36,848 nucleotides of DNA, from contig NZ_MVOC01000070.1 of assembly GCF_002043095.1 (NCBI RefSeq), positions 1 to 36,848 of the forward strand. Reading direction: 5' to 3'. Within the stretch, counting starts at the first letter, position 1. Every line of letters begins with the position of its first letter. A program made the position numbers and the translations under genes. Below are positions 15,981 to 23,184 of this stretch, piece after piece. The DNA is from Mycobacterium sp. AT1. GTDB taxonomy: Bacteria; Actinomycetota; Actinomycetes; Mycobacteriales; Mycobacteriaceae. The notes beneath the pieces are model-generated. The model made no database searches and had not been told where the DNA came from. It saw nothing but the letters and a program-made list of their open reading frames with translations.

Positions 15981-16367
15981 CTAGTGGTGATGCGGGTGGT
16001 CGTGGTCGTGGTCGTGGTCGTGATCGTCGTGCGCAAGCAGCGCCGCCTCGGTCACGGTCCGCTCGTCGAGCGCCGTCGCGTCGAAGAACTGCTTGGTGGC
16101 GGCGAGTCGACAGAACGCCTCGCCGAACTGGCGGTAGTACACCGCCGGATCGCAGACGTCGGTCAGTCCCGACTCGTCGATCACCGCGATCAGATGTTCC
16201 TTGAACTCGTCCCATTCGAAGGCGCCTGCCGTGCATAGGTGCACGACGAGGCCGAACAGTCGGCCCTGCCATGGCGCGTCGAAGACGAGTTCGCCGTTGG
16301 ACCTCGGGAGGGCCGAGGCGCCGTCCCAGTCGTCGAAGCCGGTGAGGTCGATCGTGGCGGCGGTCAT
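15981..16367 (-). CDS. Nitrile hydratase accessory (activator) protein with His-rich metal tail
   Basis: A 128-residue protein like the short nitrile hydratase accessory proteins (P14K/NhlE type), which resemble the N-terminal half of the beta subunit and carry cobalt into the alpha subunit. LPRSNGELVFDAPWQGRLFGLVVHLCTAGAFEWDEFKEHLIAVI and YYRQFGEAFCRLAATKQ are family-like. The C-terminus ends in HDDHDHDHDHDHPHHH, an obvious metal-binding tail, encoded by tandem hexamers. The ATG directly follows the alpha-subunit stop codon (TAGATG), so translation is coupled. The tail probably stores or delivers Co(II) supplied by CbtAB. Family assignment is strong from the operon position. Confidence 0.85.
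   Translation of the reverse strand: MTAATIDLTGFDDWDGASALPRSNGELVFDAPWQGRLFGLVVHLCTAGAFEWDEFKEHLIAVIDESGLTDVCDPAVYYRQFGEAFCRLAATKQFFDATALDERTVTEAALLAHDDHDHDHDHDHPHHH
15996..16025 (-). repeat. Tandem hexamers coding the His-Asp tail
   Basis: Four perfect GTGGTC hexamers (15996-16019) and a fifth variant GTGATC (16020-16025) on the plus strand encode alternating His-Asp on the minus strand. Copy changes would stay in frame and only alter tail length. Confidence 0.75.
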
Positions 16368-16958
16368 CTAGGCCCCCATCCCGACGAGTGCGGTGCCGAC
16401 CATGGAGTCGCGGCTGATCAGCGACATCAAGTCGTCGGCCGTCATGTCGTCGGTTCCCGCGGGGCGTTGGGGGATCACCAGGTACCGAATCTCGGCGCTG
16501 CTGTCCCACACGTCGATCTTGACGTCGGCGGGCAGTTCGACGCCGAATTCGGCCAGGACGCTGCGGGGTTCCTTCACGACCCTGGCGCGGTACTGCGGGT
16601 ACTTGAACCATGCAGGCGGAATGCCGAGCAGCGTCCAGGGGTAGCAGGAGCACAGCGTGCAGACGACGACGTTGTGCCGCTCGGCGGTGTTCTCCACGGC
16701 CACCATGTGCTCGGTCTGCAGGCCGGTGAAGCCCATGTCGGCGATGGCGGCGGTGGCGTCGCGCAGCAGCCACTCCTTGTACTCCGGGTCGGTCCACGCC
16801 CTGACGACGACCTTGGCGCCGTTGACGGGTCCCATGTCGTTCTCGAAGGATGCCACCACGGCGTCGACGGCTTCGTGCTCGGCCAAGCCCTTCTCGACCA
16901 TCAGTGATTCCAATGCGTTCACCCGCGCCTCGACGTCGGGTAGTGAAAGCCAGTCCAT
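16368..16958 (-). CDS. nthA: Cobalt-type nitrile hydratase alpha subunit
   Basis: A 196-residue subunit of nitrile hydratase, which hydrates R-CN to the amide. The metal site VCTLCSC has Cys100, Cys103, Ser104 and Cys105; two of the cysteines become sulfinic and sulfenic acids. Threonine in C-T-L-C-S-C is typical of cobalt enzymes, whereas iron enzymes have C-S-L-C-S-C. The following YPWTLLGIPPAWFKYPQYRARVVKEPR is also diagnostic, as are VVRAWTDPEYKEWLL and a C-terminal IRYLVIPQRPAGT. GAGGAG is 9-14 nt before the ATG. Order beta-alpha-accessory is that of cobalt clusters. Length is normal. Confidence 0.95.
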   Translation of the reverse strand: MDWLSLPDVEARVNALESLMVEKGLAEHEAVDAVVASFENDMGPVNGAKVVVRAWTDPEYKEWLLRDATAAIADMGFTGLQTEHMVAVENTAERHNVVVCTLCSCYPWTLLGIPPAWFKYPQYRARVVKEPRSVLAEFGVELPADVKIDVWDSSAEIRYLVIPQRPAGTDDMTADDLMSLISRDSMVGTALVGMGA

Positions 16959-17005
16959 CGTCAGATCTCCTCGTGTGTTCGGTGTTTGGGGTGGGACTGG
17001 TGGGA

Positions 17006-17701
17006 CTAGTTGGCGGGTTCGAGGTAGTCCTCGAACAGGTCGGCGTACAGATCGAATTCCTCGACGGCGCCGTCGCCCCAGATTTCGGTCGAGGTGAACC
17101 GGACCATGTAGAGCTGGTGGGGGACGTCGGTCTGTTGGTGCGCGCTGGCCGCCGGATCGTGAAAGGCGCCGTACTGCTTGGCGATCACTCCGCTGGCGCG
17201 GTTGAGGTACCCGGGCAGGCGGTTGTGCTTGGTGTCGTGAATGTTTCGCACCCGGACCGCCGCGCCGACGTCGTAGACCGGCGGAGCCTCGGCGGGCAGG
17301 TCGTGCGGGGTGCCCTTCCACAGCACGTCGACCATCTTCTCGGCGAAGGGGGAGAGGGTTGCCGGCTTCTCGGGGTGTGGTGTCATGCTCGGAGCTCCGA
17401 GTTCGGCCATCCGCGTGTCGATCTCGTCGTGGCTGATGTACCCCTTGTCGTTGAGCAGCTTCTCCACCGAGAACAGCCAGTGGGCGTAGTAGGTGGAGTC
17501 GGTGTAGTCGCTCCACTTCATCAACTCGATGCCGTGGCGCTGCTCGTCGAGGTTGAACGCGCCCTTCGCGATGGCCATTGCGGTGACCGCGTGCATCCGG
17601 CCTTCGAAGGGGTAGCGCCAGTCCGGGATTCCTGGCTCGAGGAATTCGGTGGCGATGGGGCCGAGACCGTCGCGGCCTCCGACGTCGTGCGGACCGTGCA
17701 T
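17006..17701 (-). CDS. nthB: Nitrile hydratase beta subunit
   Basis: A 231-residue beta subunit. The N-terminus MHGPHDVGGRDGLGPI is the hallmark of the family (usually MNGIHDTGGM.G). Next comes the helical segment WRYPFEGRMHAVTAMAIAKGAFNLDEQRHGIELM...YYAHWLFSVEKLL. The C-terminal SH3-like barrel has VYDVGAAVRVRNIHDTKHNRLPGYLNRASGVIAKQYGAFHDP and MVRFTSTEIWGD. Its conserved arginines help hold the oxidised cysteines of the alpha subunit. It is the first gene of the leftward operon, 47 bp before the alpha gene. A weak GGAG lies 12 nt upstream. The promoter region is shared with the divergent cbtBA-amidase operon. Confidence 0.95.
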   Translation of the reverse strand: MHGPHDVGGRDGLGPIATEFLEPGIPDWRYPFEGRMHAVTAMAIAKGAFNLDEQRHGIELMKWSDYTDSTYYAHWLFSVEKLLNDKGYISHDEIDTRMAELGAPSMTPHPEKPATLSPFAEKMVDVLWKGTPHDLPAEAPPVYDVGAAVRVRNIHDTKHNRLPGYLNRASGVIAKQYGAFHDPAASAHQQTDVPHQLYMVRFTSTEIWGDGAVEEFDLYADLFEDYLEPAN

Positions 17702-17720
17702 GTCGGTTCGTCTCCGATCT

Positions 17721-17756
17721 TTAGTTCAGCGTGAAAATACTTCCACTTGGCAACTA
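17721..17756 (-). promoter_or_regulatory. Nitrile hydratase promoter flanked by TAGTTGC and GAACTAA boxes
   Basis: On the minus strand TAGTTGC (17756-17750) and GAACTAA (17727-17721) flank a -10-like TATTTT (17739-17734). The predicted RNA start near 17727 falls at the second box. The same two heptamers occur before cbtB. Confidence 0.55.
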
Positions 17757-17779
17757 AACCCATCCTCGGGACGGAGCGC

Positions 17780-17811
17780 AAACCCTGCGACCAGGTCGTA
17801 ACGCAGGGTTT
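17780..17811. repeat. Perfect 10-bp inverted repeat in the divergent control region
   Basis: AAACCCTGCG (17780-17789) pairs with CGCAGGGTTT (17802-17811) around a 12-nt centre. It lies upstream of the predicted start sites in both directions, so it is more likely an operator than an attenuator. Confidence 0.5.
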
Positions 17812-17873
17812 ACACGAACGGATGCTCCTTGTTAAGAACAGATTTCGCATGTCCTGTCAGGGCCGGTCTCGGG

Positions 17874-17902
17874 TTGACGGCGGCCGAACGCTGACCCAGA
17901 CT
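17874..17902 (+). promoter_or_regulatory. Candidate promoter of cbtB-cbtA-amidase
   Basis: TTGACG (17874-17879), a 17-bp spacer and CAGACT (17897-17902) form a good -35 and a weak -10. The predicted start is near 17909, just ahead of the heptamer pair at 17918-17937. Confidence 0.5.
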
Positions 17903-17917
17903 CGCTGCAGCACGCAA

Positions 17918-17937
17918 TAGTTGCGATGCGGAACTAA
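17918..17937 (+). promoter_or_regulatory. TAGTTGC-N6-GAACTAA box before cbtB
   Basis: TAGTTGC (17918-17924) and GAACTAA (17931-17937) match exactly the two heptamers at the nitrile hydratase promoter, with 6 rather than 22 bases between. The position just after the predicted start site suggests repression. Confidence 0.55.
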
Positions 17938-17957
17938 TTCCTCAGGAGGGCCTAGAG

Positions 17958-18185
17958 ATGACTGCTTCCCACGAATCGGTGGCACGCTGGAGCGGCGCCG
18001 TCGACACCCCGGACAGCACGGTGGTCGGAACCGCGCTGTGGCTCACCGGCACGACGGTGCTCGCGCTGATCGCCTACTACTTCCTCGGCTACGACCAGGG
18101 CGCGGTGTCGGTGTTCGGCGCCGACACCCACGTCCACGAGTTCGTCCACGACGCCCGGCACCTGCTGGGCTTCCCCTGCCACTGA
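17958..18185 (+). CDS. cbtB: CbtB-type cobalt transporter subunit
   Basis: A 75-residue protein with one membrane helix (about 25-44, ALWLTGTTVLALIAYYFLGYD) and a His-rich end HVHEFVHDARHLLGFPCH. One helix plus a C-terminal His cluster is the form of CbtB, the small partner of CbtA in presumed cobalt uptake. CbtAB genes are usually under a cobalamin riboswitch; none is visible here. AGGAGG at 17944-17949 precedes the ATG by 8 nt, a very strong ribosome site. It is first in an operon with cbtA and an amidase and divergent from cobalt nitrile hydratase, so the imported cobalt is probably for that enzyme. Confidence 0.85.
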   Translation: MTASHESVARWSGAVDTPDSTVVGTALWLTGTTVLALIAYYFLGYDQGAVSVFGADTHVHEFVHDARHLLGFPCH

Positions 18186-18197
18186 ACGGGATTCGAC

Positions 18198-19010
18198 ATG
18201 GAGAAGAAGTACATCGGAATCGGCGTGGCGTCGGGACTGGTCGCCGGACTCGCGTCGTTCGCGTACGCCCGCCTTGAAATCTCGCCGCTGATCGACCAGG
18301 CCATCGGCTACGAGGAGGGGCGTGCGCATGCCGAGGCGGCCCTGACCGGTGAACACGGCCACGCGCACGAGGTCTTCACCAGGGCGCTGCAGGAGAACAT
18401 CGGGGCCGGCGTGGGCACCTTGGTGTTCGGCGTGGTGATGGGCGCGCTGTTCGCGGTGGTCTTCAGCGTCCTTCGGGCCGTGCTGCGCAGGCACGGGATG
18501 GCGGTCGACCCCCGGGCCGCTGCGGTCCTGCTCGCCGTCGCCGCATTCGTGTCAACCACCGTGATCCCGTCGCTGGCCTTCCCGCCGAATCCGCCCGGCG
18601 TTGGTCTCGAGGAGACCATCGGCGACCGGACCACCGCGTACCTGGCGATCGTCGTTTCGTCGGTGGTGCTGGCTGTGGCCGCCGTCAGCGCCGGCCTACG
18701 GTCGGCTCCTCGCATCGGCGGCTGGCAATCCGGGATCGCCGCGACGGCCGGCTACCTGGTGGCGGTGGCGACGGTCATGGCGCTCATGCCGTCCTTCCAC
18801 GAGGTGCCGGGTCCAATGGCGGGACCCGACGGCGAGATCGTGTTCCCCGGATTCCCGGCAGAGGTGTTGAGCAACTTCAGGATCGACTCCCTGCTGACGC
18901 AGGCGATTCTGTGGTCAGTCATCGCCGCGGGCTTCGCGGTGATGTTGCCACGCACCGCACGCCACGATTCGGCCACACCGTTCGTAGGAGCTGCGCATGG
19001 CGACCGTTGA
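18198..19010 (+). CDS. cbtA: CbtA-type cobalt transporter subunit
   Basis: A 270-residue membrane protein with about six hydrophobic segments. The N-terminal GIGVASGLVAGLASFAYARLEISPLIDQAIGYEEGRAHAEA and the central ENIGAGVGTLVFGVVMGALFAVVFSVLR are CbtA-like. The loop HGHAHEVF and later FHEVPGP supply His residues that may handle metal. CbtA is thought to be the channel-forming part of the CbtAB cobalt system. It starts 12 nt after cbtB. Its last 14 nt overlap the amidase gene start, so the three genes form one transcription and translation unit. Confidence 0.87.
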   Translation: MEKKYIGIGVASGLVAGLASFAYARLEISPLIDQAIGYEEGRAHAEAALTGEHGHAHEVFTRALQENIGAGVGTLVFGVVMGALFAVVFSVLRAVLRRHGMAVDPRAAAVLLAVAAFVSTTVIPSLAFPPNPPGVGLEETIGDRTTAYLAIVVSSVVLAVAAVSAGLRSAPRIGGWQSGIAATAGYLVAVATVMALMPSFHEVPGPMAGPDGEIVFPGFPAEVLSNFRIDSLLTQAILWSVIAAGFAVMLPRTARHDSATPFVGAAHGDR

Positions 19011-19992
19011 GTTCACGCCGACCCCGGAGCAGTACGTCTGGACGTTCGGTGGGGCGGAGCCCGTGATGGAGGTGGCGCCCGGGACGGTGCTGAAGCTGTG
19101 GACCGAGGATGCCTTCGCCGGTCGCGTCACCTCCAGCGCCGACAAGCCCAGTGAGGTGCTCAACCCGAAGGAGCTCAACCCGCAGACCGGTCCGTTCTAC
19201 GTCACCGGTGCCGAGCCGGGGGACACCCTCGCCCTGCACGTGGTGTCGCTGGAACCCGCCCGCGACTGGGCCGCGTCCACCACCATCCCGCTGTTCGGCG
19301 CCCTGACCGGAACCGACCGGACCGCCGGACTGCAGCCACCACTTCCGGAACTCACCTGGATCTACCAGATCGACAGGGCCGCAGGGCAAGCCACGTTCGT
19401 CGCCCATGAGACCGGCTTCACCATGACGATGCCGCTGGCACCCATGCTGGGGACCGTCGGCGTCGCACCGGCGCTCCGTGAGGTGCGCACCACGCTGGTG
19501 CCCGACTACTTCGGTGGCAACATGGACACCCCCGAACTGCGGGCCGGGACCACGGTCTACCTTGGCGTCAACGTCGACGGCGCGTTGTTCTCCGTCGGCG
19601 ACGGCCACTACCGGCAGGGCGAGGGCGAGACGTGCGGCACCGCGCTCGAGGGTGCGATGAACGTGACGATCGTCGTCGACCTGATCAAGGGCGGCGCACC
19701 CGCATGGCCACGCCTGGAGCACGACGACGCCCTGCTGACCGTCGGCTCCGCGCGCCCGCTCGAAGACGCCTGGCGCTGTTCGCAAGTCGAGATGGTGCGC
19801 TGGCTGACCGAGCTGTACGGCCTCGGCCCGATGGACGCCTATCAGGTGTGCAGCCAGCTCTGTCAGTCGCCGTTGGCCAACGTCGTCGACGTCAACTACA
19901 GCGCGGTCACCAAGATCGCGAAGTCACTGCTGCCGCAGTCGGATCCGTATGCCGGGACCCACCAGAGGCTGCGGGCGGTGACCGTGGGCTAG
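18997..19992 (+). CDS. Acetamidase/formamidase (FmdA/AmdA family)
   Basis: A 331-residue amidase that hydrolyses short amides to acid and ammonia. EVAPGTVLKLWTEDAFAGRVTS, NPQTGPFYVTGAEPGDTLALHVVSLEP, LGVNVDGALFSVGDGHYRQGEGETCGTALEGAMNVTIVVDLIKG and a C-terminal DAYQVCSQLCQSPLANVVDVNYSAVTKI match the zinc-dependent FmdA_AmdA family, as in the inducible acetamidase of M. smegmatis. This is not the amidase-signature enzyme common beside nitrile hydratase. TAGGAG lies about 6 nt before the ATG. It would complete nitrile to amide to acid. Its stop overlaps the stop of the convergent aldolase gene by 4 nt. Confidence 0.88.
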   Translation: MATVEFTPTPEQYVWTFGGAEPVMEVAPGTVLKLWTEDAFAGRVTSSADKPSEVLNPKELNPQTGPFYVTGAEPGDTLALHVVSLEPARDWAASTTIPLFGALTGTDRTAGLQPPLPELTWIYQIDRAAGQATFVAHETGFTMTMPLAPMLGTVGVAPALREVRTTLVPDYFGGNMDTPELRAGTTVYLGVNVDGALFSVGDGHYRQGEGETCGTALEGAMNVTIVVDLIKGGAPAWPRLEHDDALLTVGSARPLEDAWRCSQVEMVRWLTELYGLGPMDAYQVCSQLCQSPLANVVDVNYSAVTKIAKSLLPQSDPYAGTHQRLRAVTVG

Positions 19993-20642
19993 GTGGACGC
20001 GGACTCCTGTCCGTAGCCCGCGAGTCGGCGGCCGACCTCGGCGATCTCTTCTTCGGAGAGCACCCGCACGGGTGCGCCGCTGGCCATGGCACGCAACTGG
20101 ACGTCGCAGATGTACTCCAGGTACGCCACCATGCTCAGTACCTTGGGCAGCGCAGCCCCGACCAGGACGGCGCCGTGGTTGCCCATCAGGGCGGCCGTGC
20201 GCTCACGCAGCGCCGCGGTGACGTTGTCGGCCAGCTGGGCGGTGCCGAACGTCGCGTACGGCGCCACCCGGACCGCGCCGCCGAAGAGAGCCGAATAGTA
20301 GTGCGACGCAGGCACTTCGTCGACGACGGCGGACAGCGCGGTCGACGCCGGCCCGTGGGTGTGCACCACGGCGGTGTGGCCCAACTCCCGGTACACGGCC
20401 AGGTGCAAGGCCAACTCGCTGGACGGCTGCAGCACCGCGTCGACCGGTCGGCCGTCGAGGTCGTGAATGCCGACGTCGCGCGGTGACATCGCCTCGTAGT
20501 CAACGCCGCTGGGGGAGATGACGACCACGTCGTCGACCCGGATCGAGACGTTGCCCGCGGTGCCGACCACCAAGCCGGAGCGGCTCAGGGACAGGCAGGC
20601 GTCGACGACCTGTCGACGTTCGGATTCCAGTCGGAGGCTCAT
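19989..20642 (-). CDS. Class II aldolase (L-fuculose-phosphate aldolase-like)
   Basis: A 217-residue zinc aldolase, the same size as FucA. GTAGNVSIR and ISPSGVDYEAM bind the phosphate. Glu76 in PSSELALHLAVY, His94 and His96 in VVHTHGPAS, and His156 in MGNHGAVL are the expected catalytic Glu and three zinc His. Such enzymes split a ketose-1-phosphate into dihydroxyacetone phosphate and an aldehyde. The ATG overlaps the dehydrogenase stop (ATGA). With the kinase and dehydrogenase upstream it forms a logical path: polyol oxidation, ketose phosphorylation, aldol cleavage. Which sugar is used cannot be read. Confidence 0.87.
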   Translation of the reverse strand: MSLRLESERRQVVDACLSLSRSGLVVGTAGNVSIRVDDVVVISPSGVDYEAMSPRDVGIHDLDGRPVDAVLQPSSELALHLAVYRELGHTAVVHTHGPASTALSAVVDEVPASHYYSALFGGAVRVAPYATFGTAQLADNVTAALRERTAALMGNHGAVLVGAALPKVLSMVAYLEYICDVQLRAMASGAPVRVLSEEEIAEVGRRLAGYGQESAST

Positions 20643-21676
20643 GGCTCGAGGATGTACTTCGAACCGCGACCGGCAGCCATGTCCTCCAGGCTCGGCACCA
20701 ACTGGTCCAGCGGGCGGCGTTCGGTGACGAGCATCGACCCGTCGACCTTGCGGCTCGCCAACAGTTCGACGGCGGTGCGCACGTAGTTCGGCGTGTGGTG
20801 GAAGACGCCCTTGAGGGTGTACTCCTCGTAGTGCATCGCGCTCGAGTCGACGGAGAACGGTGCGCCCTTGGGCGTTCCGCCGAACAGGACGGCGGTGGCA
20901 CCCGGGCGCAGCGTGCGCACGGTCTGCTCCCACACCTGGGGCAGTCCGACCGCTTCGATGCCGACGTCGGCGCCGCGCCCATGCGGTGTCCGCGACTTGA
21001 TCAGCGCGACGCGATCCTCGAAGTCCGGCACGTCGGACAGGTCAATGGTGTCGACGGCGCCCGCCAGTTTGGCCTGCTCGAGGCGCCAGGGGGACTGGTC
21101 GACGGAGATGACGTTGGCACCCCGCAGCGTGGAGAGCCGCACGAACATCAGGCCGATGGGGCCCGCGCCGTGGACCACCACGGTGTCGCCCAATTCGATT
21201 CCGGTCTCGGCCATTCCGTGCACGACGGTGGCCAGTGGCTCCAGCGGGGCGGCGTCGGCGAAGTCGAGGTCGTCGGGCAGCTTGTAGGTGTTGCGCGCGA
21301 CGATCGCAGCGGGAATGAGTACCTCCTCGGCGAACGCGCCGTTGAGGAATTCGAGATTCTCGCACAGGCTCTCGCGGTTGCGGACGCACGCCCAGCAGTA
21401 CCCGCACGGCACGGTGTTGGCGGCGGTCACGCGGTCGCCGACGGCGAACTGGTCGACGCCGTCCCCGACGGCGGTGATGACGCCCGCGAATTCGTGACCG
21501 AAACGTGCTGGCAGGGTGGGGAACAGCTTCGGGTGCCCGCGCCGGTAGGACTTCAGGTCGGTGCCGCACGTGGCGGCCGCCCGGACCTCCACCAGCACCT
21601 CACCCGGTGCGGGTTCGGTGGACGCGACGTCCTCGAACCGAAGGTCCCCTGGCCCGTAGAACATGGCCGCTCTCAT
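20639..21676 (-). CDS. Zinc-dependent alcohol/polyol dehydrogenase (MDR family)
   Basis: A 345-residue medium-chain dehydrogenase. Catalytic zinc ligands appear as Cys37 (AATCGTD) and His61-Glu62 (FGHEFAG). The structural zinc set is Cys91, Cys94, Cys97 and Cys105 in CGYCWACVRNRESLC. The nucleotide fold has VVVHGAGPIGLMFVRL. It looks like sorbitol/threonine-dehydrogenase relatives that oxidise a polyol to a ketose with NAD. The ATG at 21676 overlaps the kinase stop by 4 nt, and its own stop overlaps the aldolase start, so the operon is tightly coupled. Substrate unknown. Confidence 0.88.
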   Translation of the reverse strand: MRAAMFYGPGDLRFEDVASTEPAPGEVLVEVRAAATCGTDLKSYRRGHPKLFPTLPARFGHEFAGVITAVGDGVDQFAVGDRVTAANTVPCGYCWACVRNRESLCENLEFLNGAFAEEVLIPAAIVARNTYKLPDDLDFADAAPLEPLATVVHGMAETGIELGDTVVVHGAGPIGLMFVRLSTLRGANVISVDQSPWRLEQAKLAGAVDTIDLSDVPDFEDRVALIKSRTPHGRGADVGIEAVGLPQVWEQTVRTLRPGATAVLFGGTPKGAPFSVDSSAMHYEEYTLKGVFHHTPNYVRTAVELLASRKVDGSMLVTERRPLDQLVPSLEDMAAGRGSKYILEP

Positions 21677-23184
21677 CGGTTTTCTCCTAGCGATAGGTCG
21701 TGCAGGTCGTGAAGCAGGTCTCGGGTGGTGGAGTAGAGGCGCTCGTAGATCGACCGCAGGTCGGCATACGACGCGGCGGCCCACGGGCGGGGTTCGACGA
21801 CGGCGTCGGTGGTGGCCAGCGCGGCCGCCGCCTCTGGCAGCGAGGCGTATTCACCGATGGCGGTCAGCGCGATGGCGGCCGCGCCGAGCGCGCTGACCTC
21901 ACCGGCGGCGCGCACCTCGAGCGGTCGGTCGAACACGTCGGCGAGGATCTGCGTCCACAGCGCGCTGCGAGCACCGCCGCCCATCGCGCGCAGCACCTCG
22001 ACGCGTTCGCCGCGCGCCGCCTCCAAACCGTCGAGCTGCATGCGCAATTCGAAGGCGATGCCCTCGAGCAGCGATCGGTAGAAGTGCGCGCGGGTGTGGC
22101 AGCCCTGCCAACCCAGCGTCACCCCGGAGGCCTGGCTGTCCCAGTGCGGCGTCTGCGCGGCGTTCCAGTACGGCAGGGTCAGCAGTCGTTCACTGCCAAC
22201 GGGCAGCGCGGCGGCATCGCGTTCGAGCGCGGGATCGGGTGCGCCTGCCAGGTCCGGGTCGCCGAACTGCTGGCGGAACCACGTCGACAGATAGGTGCCC
22301 GACGAGCTGAACGTCTCGACGGTGGTGTGTCCTGGGGTCGCCGAGATCATCGACCGGTAGGCGCGGGCAGGCAGGTACGCGGTGGTCTCGCTGCCGATCA
22401 CCACGGCCGTGCCAAGGACGAGGTAGGCGCTGCCGGGATCGGTGACGCCAAGCCCGATTCCGGCGGTCTGACCGTCACCGGTGCCGGCGATCACCGGCAC
22501 GCTCCTGGCGAGGCCCCACGCGTCGGCGACATCCGCGCGAAGCGGTCCAAGCGACGTGCCGGTGGGCACGAGGTCGGGGAGTTGGTCGCGGCGAACCCCG
22601 GCGAGCTCGAGCAGTTCGTCGGCGTAGTCACCGGTCGCCTGGTCCAGCAGCGCGAGCGGGTCGACCGAGGCGGTGCTCGACGTCCAGCGGCCGGTCATGG
22701 CGTGCACCAGATAGGTGTGCACGTCGGCGACGTGGGCGCTGCGAGAAAGGGTTTCGGGCTCGTGGTCGCGGAGCCAGAGCAGCTTGTAGAGGCCCGGCGT
22801 GATGTCGGCTGGCTTGCCGCACAGCAATTCGACGCGCTCGGTGCCGTAACGGCGCGCCTCGGCGTGCGCCCGACCGTCCATCCAGAGGATCGCCGGCCGC
22901 AAAGCCTCGCCGTTCGCGTCGAGGCACACGAAGCTCTCGCGCTGGTGGGTCACGCAGATGGCGGCGACGGACCCGGGGTCGTCGACGTGGGTGAGTGCTT
23001 GGCGCACAGCGTGGTCGGTGGCGGTCCACCAGTCGGCGGCATTCTGCTCGAACCAGTGCGGTGCCGGGCTGGCGGTGGAGAGGGCGTGGGCGCCGTCGCC
23101 GACGACGCGTCCGGTGCGGTCGACGACGATGGCCTTGGCTGCCGTCGTCGAGCAGTCCACGGCGATGACAAGTGGTGAGTTCAC
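21673..23184 (-). CDS. FGGY-family carbohydrate kinase
   Basis: A 503-residue sugar kinase. The N-terminal VIAVDCSTTAAKAIVVDRTGRVVG holds the first phosphate loop. THQRESFVCLDANGEALRPAILWMDGRA is the FGGY signature zone with the catalytic Asp in WMDGR. AGTGDGQTAGIGLGV and a C-terminal RAMGGGARSALWTQILADVFDRPLEV form the ATP site. It resembles xylulokinases most, so a ketose is the probable substrate. The GTG start at 23184 overlaps the DeoR-type regulator stop (GTGA). No transporter gene accompanies the operon inside the window. Confidence 0.87.
   Translation of the reverse strand: MNSPLVIAVDCSTTAAKAIVVDRTGRVVGDGAHALSTASPAPHWFEQNAADWWTATDHAVRQALTHVDDPGSVAAICVTHQRESFVCLDANGEALRPAILWMDGRAHAEARRYGTERVELLCGKPADITPGLYKLLWLRDHEPETLSRSAHVADVHTYLVHAMTGRWTSSTASVDPLALLDQATGDYADELLELAGVRRDQLPDLVPTGTSLGPLRADVADAWGLARSVPVIAGTGDGQTAGIGLGVTDPGSAYLVLGTAVVIGSETTAYLPARAYRSMISATPGHTTVETFSSSGTYLSTWFRQQFGDPDLAGAPDPALERDAAALPVGSERLLTLPYWNAAQTPHWDSQASGVTLGWQGCHTRAHFYRSLLEGIAFELRMQLDGLEAARGERVEVLRAMGGGARSALWTQILADVFDRPLEVRAAGEVSALGAAAIALTAIGEYASLPEAAAALATTDAVVEPRPWAAASYADLRSIYERLYSTTRDLLHDLHDLSLGENR

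Larger units (their letters stand above)
17702..17957. other. Divergent control region of nitrile hydratase and cobalt-uptake operons
   Basis: This 256-bp gap holds a candidate promoter in each direction, two pairs of matching heptamers, and an inverted repeat at 17780-17811. A smaller palindrome TGTTAAGAACA lies at 17830-17840. I see no cobalamin riboswitch. Confidence 0.6.

Noticed and set aside
15996..16025. Hexamer run as a CRISPR or intergenic VNTR
   Set aside because: It is in-frame coding sequence for the His-Asp tail, with no spacers.
17702..17957. Cobalamin riboswitch before cbtB
   Set aside because: CbtAB genes often have one, but I saw no B12-box-like sequence and the predicted leader is only about 50 nt, too short for the element.
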